Shown piece by piece: positions 48,076 through 61,029 of a stretch of DNA of 64,000 nt. Under the pieces are notes generated by a model that worked only from the letters and a program-made list of their open reading frames with translations, did no database searches and was not told the origin of the DNA. Position 1 is the first letter of the stretch; every line of letters starts with the position of its first letter. This stretch comes from Aphrophora alni (lineage: Eukaryota; Arthropoda; Insecta; Hemiptera; Aphrophoridae), in assembly GCA_963513935.1 (NCBI GenBank), contig OY740768.1:21885177-21949176 (forward strand), given 5' to 3'. Both the position numbers and the translations under genes were made by a program.

Positions 48076-48426
48076 AATTCTTGATATACTATACTGAGAA
48101 TATAATGGAGAATGTGTTACGGTTAGAGTGCAAATTTAAAACAATGAAAGAATATTTTCTTTGACAATCATAGGTTTAACGTTATAATAGTCAGAATATT
48201 CATTTGTCTATATCTAGCTACAGAAAAGAATATTTCAAAGAAAACAATATAAATCTTTTTTTATTTATTTATTTTTTTTTGAAGTGAAATCTTCTATTGA
48301 AGTGTTGGGTACTTTTTTCGGATGGACTTTTTCAATAGAAATCGCCTCACGCACCGTACCGTAATGCAACTTTAATATACATATAGACAACGGATACGCG
48401 CGCACAGCGTACATATAAACTGATAT

Positions 48427-48815
48427 ATCTACGAAAAATATTGCACAAACTTTCTCACATACCCATATATATTAAAACAAAAATCTACGAAAAATATTGC
48501 ACTAACTTTCTCGCATACCCATACGTATTAAAACTAAAAATCTACGAAACATTTTGCACTAACTTTCTCAAATCACATAGTTAAACTAAAATCAATGCAA
48601 AAATATCGCACAAACTTTCTCACATACCCATATATATTAAAACTAAAAATCTAATATTGCACTAACTTTCTCAAACTCATATACACTACATAGTCAAACT
48701 AAAATCAATGCAAAAATATTGAACAAACTTTCTCAAATACCCATTTATATTAAAACAAAAATCTACGAAAAATATTGCACTAACTTTCTCAAAATTCACA
48801 TACATAGTTAAACTT
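48427..48815. repeat. Minisatellite, seven units of about 51-62 bp, two subtypes
   Basis: The anchor aactttctc starts at 48448, 48504, 48561, 48613, 48664, 48726 and 48782 (spacings 56, 57, 52, 51, 62, 56). After the anchor, units are of two kinds: type A (tacccatatatattaaaac ... tctacgaaaaatattg) and type B (cacatagttaaactaaaatc ... aatgcaaaaat). The order is A-A-B-A-B-A-B, so the last units form an A-B dimer higher-order repeat. The left flank (48340-48420) has locally raised GC with cgcgcgc. Confidence 0.85.
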
Positions 48816-49159
48816 TATTTTCTTTTTTATGATACGTAGTAAAATAAACGCATAGCATTAAAATAACACGGAATTATAAATTAGTTATGAAAGATAAATA
48901 TTGGAATTGAACATTTTACTGCGATCAAATATTAGAGTAAAATATGGGGCGATATTATGGACGATCATAATATGAAAAAAAAAACATAATTGAAAAGAAA
49001 TAAAAATACGATTAAAATAGAAACCTTCTATTTAGAAATAATGTAATTACAGTATAATGAGAAAAGAGAAATAAAGTGACATAAAAGTAAAAAGTATAAA
49101 ATGTATAACCACTAAAGGCGACAAGTAGATGATAGTGTGGAGAGGTTAAAAGGGTGAAA

Positions 49160-49450
49160 TAAACTCTGACATTTGAAGTGGTGTAATTAATTTCTTCAAT
49201 TGACGTGATCGTATTTTCTACCAGTTGAATGGAAGTTATAATGTGCTTCCATGTTATTACACCCATCTCTTTGATACTGAGGACTTTAGATCCAGTAAAT
49301 GAAAGTTTCAACTCATTTTTTGTCTTTGTACGTCGTTTGTATATATTTTCTGTACGTGTTGTTATTTTCAAATCTTCCATAGAGTTCTGTTTTGTGTATT
49401 TGAATTTCATTCTTTTGATACGTAGATCTAACAAATTGATAGTTTATTAT
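49160..49450 (+). repeat. Dispersed repeat family B, copy B5 (core only)
   Basis: 'aatttcttcaattgacgtga', 'ccagttgaatggaagttata', 'ccatgttattacaccca' and 'gaggactttagatccagt' follow the B core, with a deletion relative to B1/B2 after 'ttataatg'. The two longest frames of the window (minus 49012-49434, 140 codons; plus 49229-49633, 134 codons) overlap each other here. Neither is open in other B copies, so they are not called as genes. Confidence 0.6.
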
Positions 49451-50339
49451 TTTTGCAATAATCAGAGTTTAAACATACAATTCTCAATTTTTTTAATAAT
49501 TAAACAAATTTGTAGCAATCAAAACCAGACTGTTAGAATTTTGAGTCAAATGCTTCGACTCATAAAAACTAAACAATATCGTAGCATTTGTTTAAAAATG
49601 TGTTCAAGTTTTTGTAGAACTGTTGATATCTAATTATTCTTCTTGTTATGAATCGGGCTAGTATTTTGTATTTTTGCTGATAAATTCTACATTTGTTCGG
49701 CACAATTACTTTTTTTTAATGACGGGTTTTGAAATAAATCATGTTTTACGTGTAAAATGTTAGTCACTATTCGATATATGACAGATATATAACAGAATAG
49801 GAAATATCAATAGTTCACTTGATAAATATTCCATAAACCAATTAAAATTAAACAAGGAACATTGAGGATGTTTATATACATTTTTTTAAATGTCTAAAGT
49901 GTATTTAATATATTATATAGGTTTGTAAAGTCCATAATTTTTACTTATACACAATTACATTTGTAAATACACACCGGCTGTTTATATTCAGCTAGAAGAC
50001 AGTTTATCTCTGGTTAGGTAAAATTAATAAATAAATCGTTTAACGTCTTATATAGCAAAAACAAGTTAACACCGGTTAGACGAGTAAACGAGATGATTCT
50101 TAAACAACGAAATTTAGAACAATTGATTTTTTTTTTTTTATGGTTTGTGAGATGTTTTAAAATTGAACTTGAACACAATTTTTCACGAGAAATACTTTCA
50201 TTAAATCACGCCTTCAACGATATGGGTATTCAATGTATTATTCATCTTGAGCAATGAGTTACAATAATTAAACTTTAACTGACTGATTACTGGTAATTAA
50301 CTAAAGTATAATGTGTTGTCTTGGACTGTTTAATATATA
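49451..50339. other. No gene recognised
   Basis: AT-rich, no repeat partner identified. Confidence 0.4.
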
Positions 50340-50384
50340 ATATAGTTTAATTATATTAAACCTTAGAGGTTGTCCTCAGTCCGT

Positions 50385-50450
50385 ATTGTAGTTATAGCTA
50401 CAGCGCTGTTTCGCCAAACACTGTCGGCTTCATCAGGCTCGCACTAACAC
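50385..50450 (-). ncRNA. Hammerhead-ribozyme-like motif (degenerate)
   Basis: On the minus strand, AGC-CUGAUGA is followed by GCC...GGC (helix II), then GAAAC, a self-complementary CAGCGCUG (helix III) and GUA-GCU. CUGAUGA lies at 50430-50436 and GAAAC at 50408-50412. The AGC before the core pairs with GCU after the putative GUA cleavage site, giving a 3-bp base of helix I; a further GUUA/UAAC pairing is possible. Deviations are an unpaired A after CUGAUGA and a bulge in helix III, so activity is doubtful. Type I hammerheads are known in Penelope-like retroelements; assignment to that group is inference. Confidence 0.4.
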
Positions 50451-50460
50451 ATAAACACGT

Positions 50461-52370
50461 AACACAACACTAACACATATAAAATCAGAGTATGACTCAT
50501 CGTACACAAATAATATAACTGTGTTGTATATCCATTCCACTAATTATCCAGTACAGCACTCCCAGTAATTGAATATTAGAACATTAAATAAATGGTAGTT
50601 AAAAATCCAGATTGAAACTAGTTAAAACCAAAATATTAGCCATACATAACTTGAATATAGTTTTGAAATATTTATTTGACTATAAATGCTATGGAAAATA
50701 TTATTATAAATAGAACCATTAAAATAATGCATTACATCCTTGGAACGTCTATTATATGGTTTTACGTTTCACTTAACTTTCGGAAGTAATTTTTGGTAAA
50801 GAGGTAAATGTACTTAACATTAAAAAAAGTAGTTATTTCTAAACTACATCTTTGTCACCGTAAATTTTATATGAACTGTCCAAGACATTTTTGACAAACA
50901 TTCTAAATTATTGAATTTAAGCGTAATTGTACGTTTTCATGACAATTATCAAGCAACACAACTACTTCCCCTCCCCACTAAATGTGAAAGTGGATAGAAT
51001 CTATTTACATCCCAAAAGGTAGCTTTTTGTAACTGATAAGATTTTCACAATACAAATTTTACATCTTTATAAACTATACATTTGATTAACCAGAAATTTC
51101 TACAACTGTTGTAAATTCTTAAAGGTAAGCATACCATATATTATTCAGATATTTACCAATCACCACAACTATTCACACGCTACCCTTTAAAAGTGCACTC
51201 CACAATAATTAACTGTAGAAAATTAAATACTCGAAAGACCTTCTACTAACATCTATATAAAAAGGTCAATTTGACTGATAATATTTATTTTTGAAAATTT
51301 ATATGAAGTTTCCCGTATAACTTGTAGAAGTATTAAACATATTTACAGAAATTCGTCCTTACTATATCATACTGTTGTACTATCTAGTGTAGTAAACAAC
51401 ATCATACAGAAAAATAACCCATAAATCGGTAGGAGACTGGAAAACCAACAAGTATTACTTTCGAAATTGGAAAAATCTTCACAAGTTTAACAAAAATTAA
51501 ACTTTGTTATTACCTCTTCTCGGTTTGTTGGTTCTACAGTGTTAAAAAGTAAAATATAAAACGCAAGAAATAATAGGTTTGTGTCGTTCACACTTCGTCG
51601 TATTATTTGATTACATGTTTTGTAGGCTGCTCTGTTTTCTTTACACTCACCCTCTTATTACAGGGTTGATGCTGACATTGGGTAAAGGGTTAATGATAAT
51701 GTGGGTTGAACACGTGCAGGGTATCCCAGGTATAAAATTACATCATCTTTGTTAAAATTGTCGGCATGGAAGTGAAAGAGGTCCAATTATGTTTTAGACG
51801 GAACGCTAACTACGGAATAATTGAACGGTTATCAAAACCACTGTAGCGAGAAGACTCGATGAGATCGATACCAACTTTATAAAATGTTTGTTTACAGAAG
51901 TGAATGTGTAACTTCCGTGTAAAACATAAAAGGGCGTGACTAAAAAGTTGAGAGCCAATAATTGTAACTTAAAACCGTTATTTTGTCAGAAACAGTGTTT
52001 TGAGTAAATTGTCAAAATAATTATTTTCAAATGATAACTTGATAAACTTGTAACTTACATTGTAAAATGGAAGCAACAATATTCAATCAAAATTACGTAA
52101 AAAAATAGTTTATCATCAGAGTACTTACTCATCCCCATTATACAATTTAATACAAACAAATCCTATTAAAGATGACTAGGCCACAAAGGGACTTTTAGTA
52201 TATATTAAAAAGTCCCCAATCTCTTCTCTCATCACAGTGTCTCAACCCTCGGAACTGTACATAAGGAAAAGAACCTCCATTTCAGTTTTAGGCTCCTGTC
52301 GGCAACTCCGCCCCATCTCGTAACTATATGAATATCACATATTAGGAAATCCAAAGTTCAAAAGTTTTTT
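50461..52370. other. No gene recognised
   Basis: AT-rich, with slightly higher GC at 51590-51900, where no frame or motif was identified. Repeated 'aacac(a/g)taac' words follow the hammerhead-like motif near 50445-50480. Confidence 0.4.
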
Positions 52371-52379
52371 TTTTTATAT

Positions 52380-53720
52380 ACAGGGTGTATCAGAGCGGGT
52401 GGCCGGCTTGTATAGCATTGAAACGAGTATACTTAGACATTTAGTTTAAACTGATAACCCCCTATTTCGACCCCAAGGAATTCAGGAAAAATGTTTTCAA
52501 CCCTCTAAAATGCCCCAAAAGTTGGATTATGGGAAATTGTCAAATGTAAAGGTAGGTCGTGTTGTACCTCATTTTCAAGGTCTCGGTACACTGATCATTA
52601 AAAAATTTATTTTTTTTTTCATTTATCTTGCACCGTCAATACAGGGTGGCCTGAAACATCATAAAAACTTAAGTTTACATTTCTTTTTACATCTGACATA
52701 AACTTTTTTTTTTTAACAGCTACAATTTTTAAAGTACATTGACAAAGATGAGACCTTTCAAACAATACCTAATTTTGGTAGGTTTTCTCACATTTTTATC
52801 AGGTTTCAAAATTTACAACTTTTAGAAGTTTTAAAAGTTAATACCTCAAAATTTTCAAATTGCAATGTGGGTCATCTTACATATCAAATTGAAGCCCTTA
52901 CAATTATCAACATTTTTCATATTTAAATTTTTTTCATTTCTCTATTGGCTTAAAATTCAACAACTAAGTATATTTGAGAAATTAGAATATTTTTTAACAT
53001 TTGATGAATTTATACTTAATAATATTGTTGTGAGTATAGATTTATATACAAACAAGTTGTTTTGTATTTATTTATTTTAAGTAGAAGACCAAATTTTTAT
53101 CGTATGAAGTAGCCTGTAAAAAATGAAATATCTTGAAATAAACCACACAATTTTAAGTTATCAATTAATTAGTTTAAAATCGATACGTGTGTTATATATA
53201 TTAAAACTTAAACCGTTTAATATCATGGATTTTACATTTTCACATGCACGTAGTTATGTGATGAGTCAAAAACACAATTTCAAGTTTTTACCGGTATTTC
53301 CGTTTCCTCTGAATCTAAAAATATAGTATTTGAAATAACTTTTTTATTCAGTGCCCAAAAGTAGAGCCTGATTTTCATTAAAATAAATATATGGGCGTAT
53401 GTTGTACGTTTTTATTCATTTGTAAAATGACTCTAAATTTGGAGGTAGGCCTACCTGGAAAAAGATAAAAACACAAAATTACAATTTTCTAAAAACCTGT
53501 TCTATCGATGTTCAACAAATTTTACAAACAAAAACATACTGGTCGACGTCTCTCCAAAATACCCGTTTGTTACATATCTATTTAAAAGAAAATCGATGAC
53601 AGAGATATTAATAAAAATAATTTCCCAAAATTTGGTCAATGCATACCGTTCAAATTTAAATGAAATATGAAGATTATTTACACAATTCTGTATCCAAAAT
53701 GGTAACTAAAAACTATTACA
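52380..53720. repeat. Arthropod-style 'acagggtg' interspersed repeat
   Basis: 'acagggtgtatcagagcggg' at 52380 and 'acagggtggcctgaaaca' at about 52641 resemble the 'acagggtgtccca' ends often seen in arthropod repeats (from general knowledge, not searched). The following kilobase has phrases such as 'gatgagacctttcaaacaat' in the style of such repeats. Frames at 52510-52701, 52865-53080 and 53123-53326 have no recognisable domain. Boundaries are uncertain. Confidence 0.35.
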
Positions 53721-54529
53721 TATCAGGAATAATTAGAATATATTCCATTGAACGGAAGGATTGAAAGCTCTATTTTAATCTTATACAATTTACGCTAGAA
53801 GAGGTTTAAAACACAGGGAAAGGCTTTTTATTTCTTTCTTATTTGAAGATATAAATATTTTCTTTCAAAGACGTCGTCCATGGTTCATTAACACTTTTTG
53901 ACCAACAACTACCATGCTAACATTTTTACTGATGAAGAGATTTTTGTTGAATTATATTTCGTTTTGTGAAGGTTGTCCAATATTATTGCACAGTTTATCT
54001 AATTACAAGTCAATATAAATTTACAACTGTTTTAATTCTAAACAATTCAGACATGTAAATAAAATCATGTTATTATTCAGACTGGGTTAATACATCTTAC
54101 AGATATTTGAATAGTGCACAGAAAAAGTTGGATGACTGTTGAATCATGACGTCATTAACACCCCTATCTTCCTCTTCAAGGTACAATTATAATCGGATTA
54201 AGACTATTTTCCGCATCGCCGACTATGATGACTAAAGTCACTTACTATAGTTTATGCGCTTGGGGAGTCTATGACATAACCTTCCACCCTTCATAGGGTT
54301 GTATAAAATCGATTTAATAACTTTATATTTAACTATGTTATACTGACAATGTAGTGTGAGTATTGATCTGACCCAAAACTTGAACTTAAGTTTATTTGAA
54401 TAAAATTATAAACAAACGAATATTTAAACAATTCGTTTTCCACACTCTTACTATACTATAAAGCCAGTAATGATGAATATAATATTGGCGAATATAGGTC
54501 ATGTTCCTTTTAAATCCATTTGAGTCGAA
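53721..54529. other. No gene recognised
   Basis: AT-rich; a slightly GC-richer patch at 54140-54310 has no identified content. Confidence 0.4.
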
Positions 54530-55200
54530 TAATGTGTATTTACAAAATGTCTTCGTTTCCCTCTGTATCGTCGCATCCCTGAAAACCTATGAACCAATTT
54601 TTGTTTTGTAAAAACTACCTCTTTTTTATTGTCGGGCCAAGACACCATAAAGAGTGTAGCAGGTAGAGATTTTCACGCGTGTACAGATTAGAGGTCCGCT
54701 TAGAGCCTAGAGCCAAAGTAGTCATATACAATTATGATGCTGATAAAACCTGTTTAACAACTGTTTTACACAAATTTACCCTTCTAGGTAAAACCCATCG
54801 ACCTGATAAGACAATTTGATATTACTTACATTAACCAATACACCAACATTGGACATTTTATTTAGAGGATCTGTTTTTATGATGTGGCTGGATACGTACC
54901 ATGATGGTCCCCGTAATTTAACCTTCTTTTACCTTTATTTTAATGTATGAATTACGAAAAAAAAAATTTCAATTTATTTTAGAATTTCGTTTAAACATTA
55001 TAACTATTTTTGTTGTTGGAATTTATACTAAAATAATAACAAAGAAAACACCCATATTTCTTAACAACAGTTTTACTTTTCGACTTTTCGTCCCCCCCCC
55101 CTAACAACTCCCTTTTCAAAAAGTTAAGTAACAGCTTTTTAAAATGTAGTTAATTCGAAGCGTCTCAACAGAAGTTCAACAATGCTTGGAGTGACTGAAG
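54530..55200 (+). repeat. Dispersed repeat family H, copy H3
   Basis: 'ctctgtatcgtcgcatc' and 'cctatgaaccaattttt' form a head comparable to H1/H2. 'catatacaattatgatg', 'gatacgtaccatgatggt' and 'ataacaaagaaaacacccat' align with the right part of H2. A run of 10 C lies at 55092-55101. Confidence 0.5.
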
Positions 55201-58200
55201 AATGTTATCAAATTAATTGTGTCCTATCAGAACTGTAAATAATCATATTAAAATTATCAGAACTAGAACAAAAAATCTAATTGAAAACAAAATTAAAGAA
55301 TGAAAACCCCCTAAAATCATTAGTTCCATTTAGTACAGCTGTAATTTTTGAAAAATGACGTTTATATTTTCTGGGTATAGGGTCACAAAACAAAACAATT
55401 ATTTTACAAATTCCTAACGAGATTTGGAGTTTTATCTTATGATGTTAGAAACTCTGGTTTTATTATAACAATGATGGATCGTTCATATTATAATTATGGT
55501 TTAGTCGGATATTTGATATCATTTATAAAAAGTAATAGACGACGTTTCAAGAGTATAAATCATCTCTCGTTAGCAAGAGTAAAACTTCAAACCTAATATA
55601 TATAGCTATCGGATTATACTGTCAGCCAAACCGCACAATATAGCTTCATTTAATAAAAACGGAACAAAAATAGGAAATCAAGGCTGAAATTTGGCCGCTT
55701 AAAACACAAATGGTAATCATGATGCGATCCAGAACTAAACTCTTAAAAGAATGAGCAACAGATTTTTCTAGTCGTCCTTTGCGCTCTAAGCCAATGTTGG
55801 TGTTTTTTGCTTCGTTTTGATTCCAGAAGTGCGAATTATACAATATCACGAAATATTGATGACCACCACGATCATGTTGATGTGCCCCTTCACGATACTA
55901 AACTTGTAATACCAGTAAGTTAGATTTATTTAAACAGGTGAACAGGTTTTCTGAAATGTTTAAAGTGATATTCAACAGTCTGAAATCATTACGGTTGTGT
56001 CAATGTCTCGACTCTAGTAGACCACGAACTTGTACATATAACAACAAGCCTCCATCTGCTACACTCGTTTACATATCTGGGGCATTAACTTTCTGGTACA
56101 ATAAATTTTCCGGTACATCTTTTTGAGCTTGTGGCAATGTTGATGTATACAAAATTTGTAATTTATATTGACCTATATGTGTACGCCAATTCTTTTTTTA
56201 CTGCCGTAATTCGATGAAAGAATTCAAAATAGTTAACTATTATTTTCTATTACTTAAACTCAAAACAAAACGTTGAGTAATGTTAGTGGACTAAATCATA
56301 CCCAAACATCGATTAGTGCGACGTCAACAAAATCGATTCCCACGTAGTGTGAAGCACTTAACAACATTATTCTCCTCGGGACTACCTTCCTTATAAATAA
56401 CCTGCTTTTACAACGTGATGAAATTTCAAACATGTTAAAGCGGTACGCTGAATACTCCCTTTGTTTTATGAAATGGGGGAAGAATTGAAGGGATGCGGAG
56501 GGTGCGTGAGTCAGTAGCATAAGGGTGGCAGTCATGACTTGTTAGGGCGTTGATAAGTGCATACGGCTGTAACTTAGGGGTGGTTTTACGAGAGGGAATA
56601 CACAGAATATACAGGAATTTTATCGTCTTATGTTAATTTTTGAATATTTAATGTCATAAAAGCAGTTTATTCAGCGTAGGTTTGTGGTAAATTTCAAGAG
56701 TCAAAAGCATGCTATAGTCATAAATCATTTATAACAGTAAGCACATCTCAGATTAAAGAAAAACAACCAGTGAATCAGAGTACACAGTAAGCTTCATAGG
56801 TGAGGAAAAACTCAGGACTGGATTTCTGACCCTCCTTATAATAATTATTATTTATAAAAAGAAAACGAAAAAGCACGCCTAATTCGTAAATACAGTATTT
56901 AATATTATGACGTATATCAGACTCAAAATACTTTCTAAAGCAGTGATAGCTTTATATTCTATTTCATCACATCTCTATGATGTGCAGTTCTCTAGAAACC
57001 CAAACAAATGCACAAATTTAATATCTGGGCAAATTTTTTTAGCTTTTACAAGATTTTTCATTTTTGGATAATTTAAAATTTGCGGGTATATAATATAAGA
57101 TTTGGTAGCTGCTGTAAGATAAATTACAAAATTATGTTTTTTTTTAAATAAGATGGAACGATTATGATATTAAATTTTTTTTATTATTATTAAAGCAACC
57201 TTAGGTACTCAAACAATTCTTTTTTATGCAGTGTCTCCAAAAAATGCCGGTTCTTGAGTTATCATTAAAAACAAGAATAACAAAATCGTCTATAGGAGTG
57301 TTAGATTGTGATGTAATTTTTCTAAATATCTATAACAAAATACAAAAAAAAAAACAGTATGAAGTAACAGTTGTTTTTTTTTTTTTTTTTGGTCTTATGT
57401 TGTTAAAATTTTTGTTAAATGTGAATATTTTTGACCCAAACTTACGTGTATGTCTGACGTGGTGCTCTTTGTTTATACTAGAAAATATTTAGTAAGAAGT
57501 TAAAAGCATGATTCTAACAATCTTTCATTTCATTTAAGAACCATAATATAAAACAGCAAATTTGAAGAAATTCAATTTTTAATCCATAGAAAACATAAAA
57601 TTATTACGTATGTTTTATATTTTAACTGTTTTATTGTGTATGAGTGAGACAGTTTGATCAATATTTGTGCAATGTTTGTGTGAACCATTTAGTTTTGTAA
57701 CGTAATCCAAGAAACATAATAAGCGAAAGAACAGTTTCGAAAAAAAATTATTCTTCGTATATATTTCTGTAAGAGTGAAAGCAAAATTGCAAAATCTACT
57801 TCCTGAATAAAAACAGAAGTAAATGTAAAGACAATTTGAAAATCCAATATCCACCCCGTGAATGTTTAAGCCGTATCATGAGAGAGTGAGAATTTATTTA
57901 ACCCATGTATGAACAAGTGTCTGTACTCTTTGATTAAACATTTAGTCAACAATTACTTCAGCATTTATTATGTTCATCTTGATATAATTAGTTTTAGAAC
58001 GTTTAGGTGTATGAAGTACAAAGAATTACAAAAAATGTGTGGATAAAATACTGATATAAGTAGAGGTATACGTAGTATATTATCAATTTATTTATAGATA
58101 TGAAACCCTATCGTGTAAATTATAATCAAACTAATATATTGAAACTATTATCAACAGAAATATTTTATTTCATTTATAAAATAAGAAATTAAATTTGGAA

Positions 58201-59961
58201 GACATTTATTAATTTTGAAGAAATAATACAGAGAATCATGAATATTGGTACTCTAATTGGAACAATAGAATTCCTTTTTTAATATCCGTAACGCTTATTT
58301 TTTTTCACAAAAGATTGTCACCCGTGGGCGTAAGTGAACATTTCCTAATGAAATGTTTTTGTGTGTTAGACATTTTGAAACAGAAAAACGTTTAGGATGC
58401 TTTATTATTTGTACTTATTGAAGTATGGAATAGGTTTCAGAGGATGAATTTATTAAATGTTTGAAATTAAAACTTTTTCCGTACTTAGGTTTTACAAAAA
58501 TGTTGAAAAATAAATAGGGACACAAATAATTAATAAAACAATTCAATTTGAAATTTGTAAAATACATATATATTTTTTGGATTCAGTATTAATAAAAAGT
58601 TATATTTTATTTTAATAAATTATAAGTATTTAAGAGTATTAATCGAATGGTTTTATTACAATTGTATACTATTACATTTTTATTTTAGTATAATAGTTTT
58701 GGTTATAGCGTTGAAGGAATAACATCTATGAAAACTAGAATATTCTAAATGGTTGCATATTAAAGGTCTTGTAATTTGAGAATTTTCATATAAGGTATTT
58801 CAAATATTCAACCAATCGAGTTGAGATATATTTTTTTAAATCGACCAATGTGATACATTATTTTAAAAGTCAATGAATGCAGATACTTCTCTGGAGTTAA
58901 ATGAACGTAAAATCAAACTTTTAGAACTTCGTGGCCGCCATTTTGAAATTGTGAATAAAAAATTGTATACCATTATTGTTAAAGACCTTTATAAAAGGAA
59001 GCCTAAATTAACCTCATACCAAAATCATTAGAAAGATACTAAACCTCTCCAATATGTCCCTTTGGGTTCACAGAAAAATTATTTGAATTTTTTCAAACAT
59101 AATTAGTAAAATTATTATTATTAATCAAGTAAGCTCCACCAAAATACCTAAGAAATGTTTGCTCACAGGTCGTCTTGATTTGGGTGGTTCTATAGTTTAC
59201 ATATTTTGCTTTCACTATGTTTTTTTTTTACATTTTATTGTCTCTAAATCACTAATCGCTTATGGAATTTAATATATTTTTTAAAATTCTAGTCCTTAGT
59301 TTCACAATTTAAAATTTACATTTTTGTAATGTCTCCGCAATTAAATTTTTTTTTTTTAATTTACAGCGTTTTTAGACGTAATTTCTACGTTTCTCATTGT
59401 TTTAAACAAGATTTTATGTAGCAACCGTGCCAATTAAATGTTACAAAATAATGTAAGAAAAAAAAAAGTTGGTTATTATTATTTTTAACTGAGTACAGAT
59501 TTGTATTAAATAATTATTTAGGAATTTGATAACTGATTCAAAATCAAATTTACAGATTGATAGCCGTGTTAGTTCTGCCACTTTCTACTTCATTACACTT
59601 TCTAATGGGAAAACGTTTACATGTTTACGATAATTGCGTGGCCTTGTTTAAATTAAAAACCACCCTTGACTGTGATAGATAAAATTAATATTTCACCAGT
59701 TGACTCTTCATTTCTAGTTATTTGAAACGCTACTTAGAACTCTTTGTTGTTAAACATTAAAACGTCTGTTTATAGTCAAACACAGAGTGCAATATGTTTG
59801 AAAACATTAATTATGTACAAAAACATTTCCACTGACACTCTCATTTAACTGTTTGAGCGCTCTCCATATTACGCCCTCAACATAGACATTGCAATATCAA
59901 ACTTTTAGATGTGACATTATCGTCGTACGAAGCAACTTATGTTTGTTTTGGTTATTTTCTG
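55201..59961. other. No gene recognised; weak frames only
   Basis: AT-rich. Frames at 55646-55849 (minus, 67 codons), 56296-56535 (minus, 79 codons, in a patch of raised GC), 57226-57492 and 57615-57854 have no recognised domains. A 17-T run is at 57374-57390. A 'ggccgccattttgaaat' word at 58932 is a phrase seen in many interspersed repeats. No repeat partner was identified for most of this stretch. Confidence 0.4.
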
Positions 59962-60315
59962 TAAAACTAACATTTGAATTACCTTATATGGTTTCCGTCA
60001 GTTGACTTCTTTTTTAAACACTAATGCGTTTCAAAGCATCTGCTCCATCTTCAGAGTTCTTTTCACTCAGTTGATGTCCTAGGACATTGTTATGATGCGT
60101 ATCCCAAGTGTCGCGATACGATAAGTGATGTACAAATTAATAAATATATATAGATGTAATGTCCGTGTGTTTTTATATTTCATTTTAATGTGTTAACGAT
60201 CTCAACTGAGTGAAAAGAACTCTGAAGATGGAGCAGATGCTTTGAAACGCGTTAGTGTTTAAAAAAGAAGTCACCTGGCGGAAACCATATAAGGTAATTC
60301 AAATTGTTAGTTAAA
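59962..60315. repeat. Near-perfect inverted repeat, 113-bp arms
   Basis: The left arm (59962-60074) and right arm (60202-60315) are reverse complements with only about four differences, separated by a 127-bp spacer. Each arm contains, in opposite orientation, CTGAAGATGG-AGCAGATGCT-TTGAAAC(G)CGTT; on the plus strand this lies at about 60221-60253. AGCA/TGCT can form a hairpin between the CUGAAGA and GAAAC boxes, and ACU before the first box can pair with AGU after it. This is a hammerhead-like arrangement, though the helix II closing pair is missing. It may be two head-to-head terminal repeats of a Penelope-like element; that is inference. Confidence 0.75.
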
Positions 60316-61029
60316 ACAATAGTTACATGATACTAGCAACATGATTCATTTTTTTTCTGTGTTTAAAGATAATAATAAATTTCATAAAAAATTATCCTTT
60401 TTCTTTCAACTAAAACCTGCAAATCTAAATTTTCATAAACTGCTTAACCTCGACAAATATTTGAAAAAAAAGAAGAAAAAAACACAAATTAAACACTGGC
60501 ATTTAAACACGATTTACACATTATGATATGTTTATGGACAAGTTTATGAGAGAACGAAATAGGTTTAAGCTAAATCTAAATATATAACAAATCGTATATG
60601 ATTTTTTTTTTTTTTTTTTACTTCTTTACTGCCATTTTACCCGTACTCACATTGTTCGTGCCGAATAGTTTGTTTAGTGCTCGTTTTTGTGTGGGGATGT
60701 GTGTGAAACTTTGTGGAATGTGTAATAACATTTAAATTAAAATAAAAACAATTCCAACTAGGAATTTAACAAAACCAGGCATTAAAATTATTTTCTTTTC
60801 TTGATTTGTTTTTAGTATAAACTTTCTGTTTTCATCAAGAGATGTTGTTTATTTAAAAGTTTTTGTTAAAGTGGGTGGTCATATTATGCACTTACAGGTG
60901 ACAGTACTTACACACGAGCGGATTTATTGTTTATATATTATCCCTCTCCCCTCCATCTCACTGTGCCATCCAGCTAATCCTCCTACCATAATACAGATAA
61001 ACTACATTGTTAGGTGATAAAGTCATGTT
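60316..61029. other. No gene recognised
   Basis: AT-rich, with a poly-T run near 60602-60620 and a C-rich patch near 60945-60980. Confidence 0.4.

Noticed and set aside
48427..48815. Evenly spaced repeats that might suggest a CRISPR array
   Set aside because: Units are contiguous and homologous along their whole length with no unique spacers, and the context is eukaryotic.
49012..49633. The two longest open frames in the window (140 codons minus, 134 codons plus), overlapping on opposite strands
   Set aside because: They overlap each other and lie largely within family-B copy B5. The corresponding parts of B1, B2 and B4 are not open, and neither translation shows a domain.
56296..56535. A 79-codon minus frame in a patch of higher GC
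   Set aside because: No domain recognised and no supporting neighbours; kept only as a remark in the gap entry.
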